DNA from: JANQEU01 sp965228045
Lineage (GTDB): Bacteria; Bacteroidota; Bacteroidia; Cytophagales; Cyclobacteriaceae
DNA: 64,000 bases
NCBI GenBank assembly: GCA_965228045.1
Contig: OZ245789.1
Span: 1,302,001-1,366,000, forward strand
Direction: 5' to 3'
Position 1 is the first letter of the stretch, and the number at the start of each line of letters is the position of its first letter. Both the position numbers and the translations under genes were made by a program. Of the stretch, positions 1 to 8,110 are shown piece by piece. The notes beneath the pieces were generated by a model. It made no database searches and had not been told where the DNA came from. It worked only from the letters and a program-made list of their open reading frames with translations.

Positions 1-754
1 AAATGAAACTGATGCTAGCATATTGTCGGGGCAGGGGGAATTTCTTGATGCGTTCACATTTACCCTGGTGGTCATAAAAGTCTTTCAGAATCGCTTGCAT
101 TTCCATATGCCGAAAATCCTCAATCAAGCCTTTCCTCCTAAGCTCTTTTAACTCTTCAGCCTGTCGTAGGATGATCTGTGTGGCGGCATTCTTATTTTTT
201 TGTAGCCGCTCATACTCGCCGTCAGGAAAGAACACATCAACTTTTATGTCATCAATTTCTTTCTGAATGAGTCCGAGTCCACTTTTCTTCATCCGTCTTC
301 TCGCCCACCAACCGATTACACCTTTTTGACTGACATGTTCCCATTCGGTGGGTGTGAGAAGTTGTTTTCTCAGCGTGTATAGCCAGCCGATGTGACGATA
401 GATCAGCCTCCGCCAGGTGCTTTCAAGTTCAGTTTGTTCGACTGTTTCATGCGCAAATTGTTCGGTAACAAAGGTTTTGACATACATGCCCCATGAACGG
501 CTACTGTTGACAATGGCTCCCCAGATTTTACGAGCTTCCCACATACGATCGTAGGCACTATTGTTTTTGAATCCCAGATAAAATGCCACCGCCGTACCAA
601 TCAGAGACAATGGGAGCCATGGTATACTCAGCCAGGTGAGTGCCGCATATTTATAAAGTAGCACCACTGAGGTCATCCATGCCAGCAACCAGGGTAAATG
701 GTGACCGGTGGCTATTAATACTCTTCTAAGGCCGAAATTTTTGATGACGATCAT
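1..754 (-). CDS. Bestrophin-family anion channel (3' end cut off by window edge)
   Basis: The frame is open from an ATG at 754 down to base 1, giving about 251 residues without a stop; the C-terminus lies outside the window. It carries bestrophin/YneE signatures: a first membrane segment near residues 18-35, a second near 42-58, then GFKNNSAYDRMWEARKIWG (about 60-80), and CERIKKFPLPRQYAS near the visible end. Family members are pentameric chloride or anion channels of the inner membrane. The start follows the stop of the metallo-beta-lactamase gene by 7 bp, so the two are probably co-transcribed. The family call is strong; ion specificity cannot be read from the sequence. Confidence 0.9.
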   Translation of the reverse strand, partial: MIVIKNFGLRRVLIATGHHLPWLLAWMTSVVLLYKYAALTWLSIPWLPLSLIGTAVAFYLGFKNNSAYDRMWEARKIWGAIVNSSRSWGMYVKTFVTEQFAHETVEQTELESTWRRLIYRHIGWLYTLRKQLLTPTEWEHVSQKGVIGWWARRRMKKSGLGLIQKEIDDIKVDVFFPDGEYERLQKNKNAATQIILRQAEELKELRRKGLIEDFRHMEMQAILKDFYDHQGKCERIKKFPLPRQYASISFI

Positions 755-761
755 AGGTCAG

Positions 762-1808
762 TTATTTATGTTCTTCCCACCATGGAAAATCTATGTTCTC
801 GATGTATGAAAATAGGTCACCCAGGGCAGGAGTAATAATCCGGAGTTCTTTTTCTTTGGCTGCTTTGGCAAATCTTACGACCGGATCCCACCACGTATGC
901 TGTGCCAGTGAGAAACTACCCCAATGAACGGGCATCGCTTTTTTGGCTCCTGCATCTATAGCAGCCTGCACGCTTTCCTCAGGAAACATATGGATCTGGT
1001 GCCAGTTTTCATTGTACTGGCCACACTCCATCAACCCGAAGTCAAACGGACCCAACCGTTTTCCTACTTCCTTAAAATGACTGCCATAGCCTCCATCTCC
1101 ACTCCAGTATATGTTTTCATCACTTGTCCGGATCACCCATCCACCCCAAAGTGACTTATTTCGATCACCCAAACCTCTTCCGGAAAAATGCCGGCTGGGT
1201 GTGAAAGTTATCCTGATATCGTCAAGGTGATCTTCCTGCCACCAGTCAAACTCTGTAATTAATTCCCTTTCTACACCCCACTTTTCAAAATGCCGACTGG
1301 CGCCAAGTGCCACAAAGTACTTTTTGACTTTGGGTATCAGCTTCTCGATACTGGCCAGGTCAAGGTGGTCATAGTGATCATGTGTCAGTAGCAAAAGATC
1401 GATTTCAGGAAAGTGATCGATCATAGCAAGAGTATCCTTTGAGTAGCGCTCACTTTTAAAAGGTGCGATTGGTGCAGCATCCGGTCCCAGCATTGGGTCA
1501 ACCAGCAAAGTCTTGTCCTTTATTCTCATGAGACACGCAGAATGCCCGTACCAGATCATTTTCGCTTGATCTGATGGCAACAGAAACCTCGTCACCTCAA
1601 ATGGAGCCACAGGAAGTGGTGATTCGGGTTCACGGCCCGCCTTATCAAAGAACTGCTTGTAAAGCAATTTCGGTAAAGTCTGAAAAGAGAATGACATGCT
1701 GGTATGCTCCAGGTTTTTGAATTCCCCATCCAGCCATTGTGGGGAGCTGGCATACTTTTTCTTTAGCTCATCGGTCAGCTTACCTCCAAACTGCTTTTTA
1801 TTGATCAT
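762..1808 (-). CDS. Metallo-beta-lactamase-fold hydrolase, UlaG/NAPE-PLD-like
   Basis: 348 residues. The metal site is THDHYDHLD with H143, D144, H145, D147 and H148; later ligands are probably the SRHFSGRG histidine, the aspartate in WSGDGGYG, and the histidine in PVHWGSF. This arrangement, and the N-terminal stretch before the fold, resemble the N-acyl-phosphatidylethanolamine phospholipase D / UlaG branch of the superfamily. There is no signal peptide, so it is probably cytoplasmic, or membrane-associated as in NAPE-PLD relatives. It lies 7 bp upstream of the bestrophin-like gene. The substrate is unknown: a lipid phosphodiester or a lactone are both possible from the family. Confidence 0.88.
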   Translation of the reverse strand: MINKKQFGGKLTDELKKKYASSPQWLDGEFKNLEHTSMSFSFQTLPKLLYKQFFDKAGREPESPLPVAPFEVTRFLLPSDQAKMIWYGHSACLMRIKDKTLLVDPMLGPDAAPIAPFKSERYSKDTLAMIDHFPEIDLLLLTHDHYDHLDLASIEKLIPKVKKYFVALGASRHFEKWGVERELITEFDWWQEDHLDDIRITFTPSRHFSGRGLGDRNKSLWGGWVIRTSDENIYWSGDGGYGSHFKEVGKRLGPFDFGLMECGQYNENWHQIHMFPEESVQAAIDAGAKKAMPVHWGSFSLAQHTWWDPVVRFAKAAKEKELRIITPALGDLFSYIENIDFPWWEEHK

Positions 1809-1937
1809 AGCGGAAAAATCAAATAGGAACCCGAATCCATTTGGTTCGGTAAACTGGCCCCAACAACTAATTTAACCTAATATCTGACTTAGGAGAAGCT
1901 TAAGGCCTACTTACCGTTCATTTCCTTTCACTATTCG

Positions 1938-2024
1938 CTATTCTCTTAGCTCTTTTCCAAGTACATGACCTAAAATAAAACCTGCTGAAATCACTAAGAT
2001 CGAAAACATTACAATTACTAACAT
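1938..2024 (-). CDS. Possible 28-residue single-span membrane peptide
   Basis: A short frame reads MLVIVMFSILVISAGFILGH and then VLGKELRE before a stop. It would be one hydrophobic helix with a glycine pair and a short charged tail. It lies between the metallo-beta-lactamase gene and an 85-residue unknown gene on the same strand, with a 22-bp gap to the latter. There is no recognisable family and no clear ribosome-binding site, so it may be chance. Apart from this, 1809-2046 holds nothing I recognise. Confidence 0.25.
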   Translation of the reverse strand: MLVIVMFSILVISAGFILGHVLGKELRE

Positions 2025-2046
2025 CTGTGTAAGGTTTTGGGTACTT

Positions 2047-2304
2047 TCAATCTATTTTTCTTGCCAGGGCCTTCACCACATTGTTGAAGCTTCCTACAAA
2101 ATGTGCAAATACCTCTATATCACCCGACTGATCCTGGGCATTGGTATGATGAATGTCAATTACTTCAAACACTGAGCTTTCTTCATAACCAGGTCTCTTC
2201 AGCTTAATTTTTTCGCCTATTCTGGGCAGATGTTTAAGACTGCACAAAGTGGGTTGGGCCATTTCTCCCTCAAAGTCTATTTCTATTAATTTTATATTAT
2301 TCAT
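2047..2304 (-). CDS. Hypothetical small protein, 85 aa
   Basis: I do not recognise a family. The protein starts MNNIKLIEIDFEGEM and is rich in beta-forming residues. It contains LPRIGEKIKLKRPGYE, which resembles a small SH3-like barrel edge, and ends with a basic helix (VVKALARKID). There is no signal peptide or membrane segment. It is co-directional with its neighbours but separated by more than 100 bp from the next upstream gene, so it may be a single transcription unit. Confidence 0.6.
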   Translation of the reverse strand: MNNIKLIEIDFEGEMAQPTLCSLKHLPRIGEKIKLKRPGYEESSVFEVIDIHHTNAQDQSGDIEVFAHFVGSFNNVVKALARKID

Positions 2305-2386
2305 TTCTGTATTCCATTTGAAAAATTGAAGTTTGATCAGACCGATTCCCGCACATTGGAGGGTTGATCAAATAATTGAATGGTAC

Positions 2387-2413
2387 TTGTCCCTGCGTCA
2401 AGGGCGGGGACAA
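2387..2413. repeat. Inverted repeat TTGTCCC / GGGACAA
   Basis: Two 7-base arms (2387-2393 and 2407-2413) are perfectly complementary around a 13-base loop. They lie in the gap between two small minus-strand genes, 46 bp after the end of the 121-residue gene. There is no T-run on either side, so it is not a standard intrinsic terminator. It could still act as an mRNA 3' hairpin. Confidence 0.4.
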
Positions 2414-2458
2414 AACATTTGGATTGGGAATGATCCCGAAAAATGTAAGATGAACAGA

Positions 2459-2824
2459 CTACGCCTTTGGTGGCGGAAGAACTATCCTTAAGTGAGGATT
2501 ATTGAAAAGATTGGCTCCGTATCCGGAGAAGGAGTCTTTAACGCAAAAAACAAGCGGAGAAATGCTTAAGCTATTATCAGCGATGTTAAAATCAAGGTTC
2601 AAAAAATAGATTTCACTTTCAGGGTCCGGCTCATCATGTTCCGGCATTAAATTCTTCTGATCCAGAACGATCTCATAGACGAATTCCACCATTGATTCGA
2701 TCTCGTTTACAGAAGGATCGAAAGTGCCCTGAATGTCAGCGACGTCTATTGACAAATTGGCCATGTAAAAACACATGAAGACGCCAATTGGTTTTACAAG
2801 ATATGTTCTGACAAACTGTATCAC
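2459..2824 (-). CDS. Hypothetical protein, 121 aa
   Basis: No family is recognised. The N-terminus (MIQFVRTYLVKPIGVFMCFY) is moderately hydrophobic but is not a clean signal peptide. The middle is acidic (PEHDEPDPESEIYF) and the tail is proline-rich (RIVLPPPKA). It is flanked by non-coding gaps of 154 bp downstream and 63 bp upstream. The frame is free of stops and fits the surrounding composition, which is the only support for it being a gene. Confidence 0.55.
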   Translation of the reverse strand: MIQFVRTYLVKPIGVFMCFYMANLSIDVADIQGTFDPSVNEIESMVEFVYEIVLDQKNLMPEHDEPDPESEIYFLNLDFNIADNSLSISPLVFCVKDSFSGYGANLFNNPHLRIVLPPPKA

Positions 2825-2887
2825 TACTGTAAAATAAAGGAATGTTTGTCAGATTGGTTTTAGAATGGGAAATAAAAACTTCTTCGA

Positions 2888-3316
2888 TTAAAAATCCAGA
2901 TAGCGCATTTTGATGACAACGAACTGACTTTCAGGATACTTGAAATCAAAGTCCTCAAACTTGGGAAGCTTGTAGGAGTAGAATTGAAAATTGGAAAAAC
3001 CAAACCCCTCTTTTGGGAAAATCAGTCCCATATCAACGGAATTATTACCGTTGGCATCGTCCAGCACTGCAAAACCATACGTGCCCGGTTTCAATCCTTC
3101 CAGCTTCACTTCCAATGTGCCTCCGATAAGGTCTTTTTTCTCGAAATTTATCTCCCTTTCCGGCTTGCGTACTTCCCAGCTTTCTGCGGATTCGTAGATG
3201 CCTACAAAAATATACCCCTCGCTGTAACGGATGTTTTCCACACGGATGACGAGTGGGGGAGATTCGGTGATCTTTTCAGACAAGAACCAGTTCAATATGA
3301 TAATGGACCATATCAT
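2888..3316 (-). CDS. DUF2141-family exported protein
   Basis: 142 residues. The N-terminus is a short hydrophobic segment (MIWSIIILNWFLS) consistent with export. The body matches DUF2141: VGIYESAESWEVR, then GLKPGTYGFAVLDDANGN, then FPKEGFGFSN. The DDANGNNSVD stretch resembles an EF-hand-like calcium loop. The family is beta-sandwich-like and of unknown function. The stop of the Na+/Ca2+ exchanger gene lies 1 bp upstream of this start, so the two are almost certainly co-transcribed. The pairing of a possible Ca-binding loop with a calcium exchanger is suggestive only. Confidence 0.75.
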   Translation of the reverse strand: MIWSIIILNWFLSEKITESPPLVIRVENIRYSEGYIFVGIYESAESWEVRKPEREINFEKKDLIGGTLEVKLEGLKPGTYGFAVLDDANGNNSVDMGLIFPKEGFGFSNFQFYSYKLPKFEDFDFKYPESQFVVIKMRYLDF

Positions 3317-3317
3317 G

Positions 3318-4286
3318 TCAGCCTCTCATCACTAAGTAAGTCAGATAAGAAAAATAAACCACTACAAATACTACTCCTTCAAACCTGCTGATAGAAGGTT
3401 TTTTACCATTGATCACGGCAAAGATCAAAACAGTATTGGACAGGATCAGCATGAGTATGTCATCATTATTAAGTTCATTAAAGGGGAGTGGTTTGATGAT
3501 GGCACTGATGCCCAGGATCCAAAATATGTTGAAGATATTGGACCCTATGACATTTCCTATCGCCATGTCAGCCCTGCCCTTTTTTGCGGCGACCACGCTG
3601 GTGACAAGCTCCGGTAAGGAGGTGCCAACAGCTATGATTGTTAGGCCTATAAACGATTCTGACAACCCAAAGGTTAGGGCGATTTCTATGGCTCCGTCAA
3701 CGATCCATTTTCCGCCAAGGAACAGTCCGAAAACACCAATACCAATGTAAAGAGAAGACCGCACTAAAGTCAGCATACCTTCTCCGCTTTCCTCGAAATT
3801 TTGAGCTTGATCTTTGTCTTTACTTACTACGAAAATGTAGGTCATAAAGAGTCCAAAAAACAGCAAAAGCATGGCGCCGTCCAACTGGCTTATCTCCAGT
3901 CCGGTACTTAGTCCAAAAAGGTTGGCATTGGCCAAAAATCCGACCATAAAGGTGGCCACCAGGGAAATGGGTATCTCTGTGAAGTATATACTCTTTTTGA
4001 TTGGAATTGGAGCTACAATAGCGGACACTCCAAGTATCAGCAGAATATTGGCTATGTTGCTGCCAAAAATGTTTCCTATGGCAAGCTCAGAGCTACCATT
4101 GATACTGGCCAATACGTTTACAATCAGTTCCGGCATACTGGTACCCAGTGAGACAATGGTCAGGCCGATTACCAGTTCAGGGATGGCAAATCTTTTGGCG
4201 AGGGAGACAGCTCCTTCCACAAGCAGGTCCGCGGATTTGATGAGTATGACAAATCCAACTATAAACAAAATGTATGTAAGAATCAT
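3318..4286 (-). CDS. Sodium/calcium exchanger family protein (YrbG/CaxA-like)
   Basis: 322 residues, inner membrane, about 10 helices in two inverted halves. Each half carries the alpha-repeat signature: GLTIVSLGTSMPELIVN with GNIFGSNIANI in the first, and GLTIIAVGTSLPELVTS with GNVIGSNIFNIFWI in the second. The acidic residue in each SxPEL motif is the usual cation ligand. A cytoplasmic loop with acidic and polar residues (SKDKDQAQNFEESGEG) joins the halves. It is divergent from the two-component system across about 147 bp and is followed after 1 bp by the DUF2141 gene. Whether it exchanges K+ as well as Na+ is not visible. Confidence 0.93.
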   Translation of the reverse strand: MILTYILFIVGFVILIKSADLLVEGAVSLAKRFAIPELVIGLTIVSLGTSMPELIVNVLASINGSSELAIGNIFGSNIANILLILGVSAIVAPIPIKKSIYFTEIPISLVATFMVGFLANANLFGLSTGLEISQLDGAMLLLFFGLFMTYIFVVSKDKDQAQNFEESGEGMLTLVRSSLYIGIGVFGLFLGGKWIVDGAIEIALTFGLSESFIGLTIIAVGTSLPELVTSVVAAKKGRADMAIGNVIGSNIFNIFWILGISAIIKPLPFNELNNDDILMLILSNTVLIFAVINGKKPSISRFEGVVFVVVYFSYLTYLVMRG

Positions 4287-4433
4287 GGTGTGATATCGAA
4301 AGCGTGATCCATTCGAAATGTAAAATTTCTAAACAATTCTGTCTCAAATCTGAGCGTAATTTTCAGTTTTGAATCAGATTTGGACATCATCTTTGTGGAT
4401 GGATTTCGGATCGTAAAAGCCCGAAACAGCGAG

Positions 4434-5111
4434 ATGAGATTGCTTATTGTAGAGGATGAACTAAAACTTCTCCAATCAATCATGGAGTACCTGAAGGACG
4501 AAGAGTATATCCTGGACTCAGCTACTAACGTGTCTGACGCAATTGACCTGATAAGTGTTCATAACTATGACTGTGTGGTAGTGGACATCACACTGGGCAG
4601 CGTCCAAAAAGGAGGGTTAGATGTGGTCAAGTCTTTGAAAACATACAAATCCGATGCAGGCATCATCATCATATCCGCCAGGGATTCGGTTGAAGACAAA
4701 ATAGCGGGCCTTGAGCTGGGATCCGACGATTACATTACCAAACCATTTCACCTCGCAGAGCTCAAAGCCAGGATCAGATCCGTGATCAGAAGAAGGCTCC
4801 ATCAGGGATTTGAGGAAATTGAATATGGCGACATAAAATTGCTGGTGGATAAAAAAGAGGTGTTGTTAAAAGGAAATAAACAATCTTTTTCCTCCATGCA
4901 GTTTGACCTGCTCCTGTTTTTTGTGTCAAACAAAGGCAAAATACTTACTAAAACCTCCATCGCTGATCACCTGTGGGCGGATGAGTACGGATTTGGTTCT
5001 TACGATTTTCTCTATACACATATTAAGAACCTGAGAAAGAAGTTACAAAGTGAGGATTGTGACTACCTGGAAAACATCTATGGGCTGGGCTATAAGTTCG
5101 AGAAGAAATGA
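4434..5111 (+). CDS. OmpR-family response regulator
   Basis: 225 residues from the ATG at 4434, which begins MRLLIVEDE, the standard receiver start; the upstream extension to 4380 is not conserved in type. The receiver spans about 1-115, with acidic pocket E7/D8, phospho-acceptor D51, S81 and K103 in YITKPF. A winged-helix DNA-binding domain follows (about 130-225), ending LRKKLQSEDCDYLENIYGLG. Its stop overlaps the kinase start by 4 bp (ATGA), so the pair is translationally coupled. A weak promoter-like CATCTTTG lies at 4386-4393. Confidence 0.95.
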   Translation: MRLLIVEDELKLLQSIMEYLKDEEYILDSATNVSDAIDLISVHNYDCVVVDITLGSVQKGGLDVVKSLKTYKSDAGIIIISARDSVEDKIAGLELGSDDYITKPFHLAELKARIRSVIRRRLHQGFEEIEYGDIKLLVDKKEVLLKGNKQSFSSMQFDLLLFFVSNKGKILTKTSIADHLWADEYGFGSYDFLYTHIKNLRKKLQSEDCDYLENIYGLGYKFEKK

Positions 5112-6379
5112 AGCTCCTCTCCAAGTATTATAGGATATATGTGCTTACTGCGCTTCCACTTTTTCTTGTGGTGGCGGTAGGGTATTATTTTCTGTTGCTT
5201 ACGGTTATTACTAATAAGGCAGATGAATCCCTTATGGAGGATAAAGCTTACATCGTCTCGCAGCTGAGCAACTCCGGCGAACTGGTGGATCTTTTTCTAA
5301 ATCTTACAGATAACTATTCGCTAAAATCCATTAAGAACAAGCGAACGATCAAAGATCAGTTCACCACCATAATGCTGTATGATGAACTGGAAGATGAAGA
5401 AGAGCCTTACCGGCAATTGTATTGTACTGTTTCGCTCAATGACCAGCATTACGAGCTTACCATACGCAAATCATTGGTAGAATATAACTCCATCATGTAT
5501 TCGATCCTGATCCTCGGCACGGTGTTTTCGTTGTTGTTGGTGATGGGCTTTACGCTAATCAACAGGTTGCTTACCAGAAGTGTCTGGTCTCCTTTTTACA
5601 GAACCATTGGAGAATTGTCAGATTACTCTCCTGAATCTAAAAAGAGCATCATGCTGGAAGAAACCAACATCGAAGAGTTTCAGCTACTGAACAGGACCGT
5701 AAGCCGAATGAGCGAAAAGATCAAGAATGATTTTTTCAAGCAAAAAAAGTTCATTGACAATGTAGCTCACGAGGTACAGACCCCTCTTTCGGTAATCAAT
5801 GCCAATGTGGAAAATCTGGTGCAGAACAAGCATCTCACGCAGGAAGACTTCCTGGGGTTGCAGAATGTATCGGAGTCTACTACTTATCTATCCAGGGTCA
5901 TAAAGTCTCTTTTATTGCTTTCACGAATAGAGAACGATCAGTTTCAGGAACTGGAGGAGGTTTCACTGGTAGATTATGTGATCCTTTTTTTTGGCAAAAA
6001 CAAAGAGCACATGGAAAACAAGGGGTTGACGCTGGATGGTCATTATGATTCGGAGTTTCGTATCAGGATGCATCCGGTACTGCTTGAGATACTTGTTTCC
6101 AATCTTTGTCAGAACGCAATCCGTCATAGTGTGCCGGATAGCAGGATACGGGTTCGTTCCGAAGAAGAGAAGGGTAAAATGAAACTCACCATTTCAAACA
6201 AAAGTGTAAAGTCCGACATCGATCCTGACAAGATGTTTGAGATGTTTGCCAAGCAATCAGGTCATCCGGAATCAACGGGTATTGGTCTTTCTATTGTCCG
6301 CGAGATTTGTAATCTATATGGGGTACAGGTGAGCTACAAAGTGGAGGGAGAAAGGCATACGCTGGAATTGGTAAAGTGA
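5108..6379 (+). CDS. Sensor histidine kinase, partner of the adjacent regulator
   Basis: 423 residues. Membrane helices are at about 9-35 and 130-152, enclosing a short periplasmic sensor of roughly 95 residues with acidic patches (DELEDEEEPYR). The dimerisation/phosphotransfer helix contains FIDNVAHEVQTPLSVI, with H221 as the predicted phosphorylation site. The ATPase domain shows the N-box NLCQNAIRHSV and G-box STGIGLSIV. The signal is unknown. It follows the regulator with a 4-bp overlap. The neighbours (calcium exchanger, formate/nitrite-type channel) do not obviously indicate its target genes. Confidence 0.94.
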   Translation: MKLLSKYYRIYVLTALPLFLVVAVGYYFLLLTVITNKADESLMEDKAYIVSQLSNSGELVDLFLNLTDNYSLKSIKNKRTIKDQFTTIMLYDELEDEEEPYRQLYCTVSLNDQHYELTIRKSLVEYNSIMYSILILGTVFSLLLVMGFTLINRLLTRSVWSPFYRTIGELSDYSPESKKSIMLEETNIEEFQLLNRTVSRMSEKIKNDFFKQKKFIDNVAHEVQTPLSVINANVENLVQNKHLTQEDFLGLQNVSESTTYLSRVIKSLLLLSRIENDQFQELEEVSLVDYVILFFGKNKEHMENKGLTLDGHYDSEFRIRMHPVLLEILVSNLCQNAIRHSVPDSRIRVRSEEEKGKMKLTISNKSVKSDIDPDKMFEMFAKQSGHPESTGIGLSIVREICNLYGVQVSYKVEGERHTLELVK

Positions 6380-6471
6380 TTAATAAATCGGGGAGCGGAA
6401 ACTTTACTAATCGTTTAGGCATTGTTAGCAGGACGCACTAAGTTTAAATACTCAGTACATCCGAAGAACAA

Positions 6472-7305
6472 ATGAATCCAAAAGAGCTACTTCAATCCTT
6501 CAAGAATAAATCACCGGAGAAAATAGCCGAGAAACGTGACCGCCCCAAGGAGGTGGGTCAGATTCTTTCTGAGCAAATGGAGATGATCATGAAGGAATTT
6601 CGTCGCTCCAATTTCGGTTTATTCACTTCAGCGTTTACAGCAGGTCTGGAGATTGGTTTTTCTGTGCTATTTATGTGCACGATCTATTCCATGTTTGGCG
6701 AAGGAATGGCACCGGAGCAGATGAAACTCTTTCTGGCACTGTGCTATCCTATCGGATTCATTTTTGTCATTATAGGACGTTCGGAATTATTTACAGAGCA
6801 TACAGCCCTGGCGTTGCTACCCGTTCTGAACAGAAAAGTCACACTGAGTAATTTGTTGACGCTTTGGGGCCTCGTGTACCTCGGAAATGTGATTGGAGGA
6901 ATGATTTTTGCGTTCATCCTTTCCAAAATTGGTCCGGATGTGGGTTTTATTGATCCTATTGCTTTTGAGCACCTTGCCCACGAACTGGTGGATCATAATT
7001 GGAGCACTATTCTTGGTAGCGCTTTATTGGCAGGCTGGATGATGGGACTGCTTGGGTGGCTCGTGACATCCTCTCAAGAGACAATCAGTAGAATGCTCGT
7101 CATCGTTTTTGTTACCAGTATTATAGGTATTGCTGGCTTACATCACTGTATCATCGGGTCAATAGAAGTATTTACCGGAATGATTTCGTCTACGGAAATC
7201 ACTTTTTCGGATTACCTCAGATTTCAGCTGTGGGCCACCATAGGCAATACCATCGGTGGCTCATTCTTTGTGTCTGTTCTGAAGTACAGTCACGTTAATG
7301 CTTAG
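6472..7305 (+). CDS. Formate/nitrite transporter (FNT) family channel
   Basis: 277 residues with six membrane helices and a basic cytoplasmic N-terminal tail (KNKSPEKIAEKRDRPKEVGQ). FNT-type features include GRSELFTEHTALALLPVL in the middle and LHHCIIGSIEVFTGM, which supplies the central histidine region of the fifth helix. FNT proteins are pentameric channels for small anions such as formate, nitrite, hydrosulfide or acetate; the substrate cannot be chosen from sequence alone. This subtype, with a longer N-terminus, resembles YfdC-like members. It sits 92 bp after the kinase gene, so it may be a separate unit. Confidence 0.88.
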   Translation: MNPKELLQSFKNKSPEKIAEKRDRPKEVGQILSEQMEMIMKEFRRSNFGLFTSAFTAGLEIGFSVLFMCTIYSMFGEGMAPEQMKLFLALCYPIGFIFVIIGRSELFTEHTALALLPVLNRKVTLSNLLTLWGLVYLGNVIGGMIFAFILSKIGPDVGFIDPIAFEHLAHELVDHNWSTILGSALLAGWMMGLLGWLVTSSQETISRMLVIVFVTSIIGIAGLHHCIIGSIEVFTGMISSTEITFSDYLRFQLWATIGNTIGGSFFVSVLKYSHVNA

Positions 7306-7388
7306 TTGTATTTATTTACCTGGATGAAATTTTAATTTAATCTTTAAATTCGTCTGGTAGAATGAAATAGTCCACTCTATATTTACTA

Positions 7389-7535
7389 ATGTCGTCCATA
7401 CGAATATATAGTTCATTTAGTGAGTTGAAAAATGACAAGGCAGGTCCGCTGCCAAGTAAGGAAGACTTGTCACGTCAGAAAGAGATCATTCTTGCACTTA
7501 GGAAAATGAAAAGGAATAATTTGGATAAGAAATAG
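7389..7535 (+). CDS. Small protein upstream of nucleotidyltransferase, possible antitoxin
   Basis: 48 residues, starting MSSIRIYSSFSELKNDKAGP and ending with a basic helix (EIILALRKMKRNNLDKK). The frame is closed upstream by a stop at 7368-7370. It ends 15 bp before the nucleotidyltransferase frame. In Bacteroidota, AbiEii-like nucleotidyltransferase genes are often preceded by a small gene of this shape with a SF-E-like start and a charged C-terminal helix, so I treat the two as one unit. The antitoxin or partner role is an inference. The preceding 83 bp contain no clear promoter. Confidence 0.5.
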   Translation: MSSIRIYSSFSELKNDKAGPLPSKEDLSRQKEIILALRKMKRNNLDKK

Positions 7536-7550
7536 CCATAATTATTCCAG

Positions 7551-8046
7551 ATGGACAAAAATCTAATCGAATTAATTCAGGAGTTGGCCGTATCCCTTAG
7601 GAAATTCGGGGTAGAATACTTGTTTGTTGGAGGAATTGCTGTTGGTATCTATGGACAATATAGACTTTCAAAAAATCTGGGAGAAGGGATAGATTATGAC
7701 ATCGATATTTGGTATTCAGCTACAAATATTAATTTTTCCAAATTGGTCCAGTCATTATCTAATATCAATCCGGATTTAACGGAAGATCTTGATAAGATCA
7801 TATTTGACCCTACTAAAACTTCTCTAAAGTTTAATCCGGGGAGCTTTCATTTTGATTTTTTACCTCGTTTGGTGGCATTCGACCATTCTGACTTTACAAA
7901 ATGCTTTAATAATAGAATGGTAGTGGATCTTGAAGGAGTCAAAATCAATTTTATTTCCAAAGCTGATTTAATACATGACAAAACGAACATCTGGTCGGCA
8001 TAAAGATTTGGATGATATCAAAAATATTAGTAGTAATAAAACCTAA
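7551..8046 (+). pseudogene. AbiEii-like nucleotidyltransferase with a one-base frameshift near its end
   Basis: The frame from 7551 reads to a stop at 8001-8003 (150 residues). The N-terminal half has the nucleotidyltransferase core: YLFVGGIAVGIYGQYRLS followed by IDYDIDIW, with the D-x-D metal pair. The expected family ending, a basic TSGRxKDLxDI helix, is absent from this frame but present one frame over. Removing one A from the run at 7980-7983 gives DLIHDKRTSGRHKDLDDI and a natural stop at 8044-8046, for about 164 residues. So the gene is either a recent pseudogene or carries a homopolymer sequencing error. Family members include AbiEii-type toxin nucleotidyltransferases; activity is unknown here. 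Confidence 0.75.
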
Positions 8047-8110
8047 TTAGTCATACGAATATCATCGTAAGAATAATGGGCCGAAGGAACTTACGTAATT
8101 GGCAGTGTAA

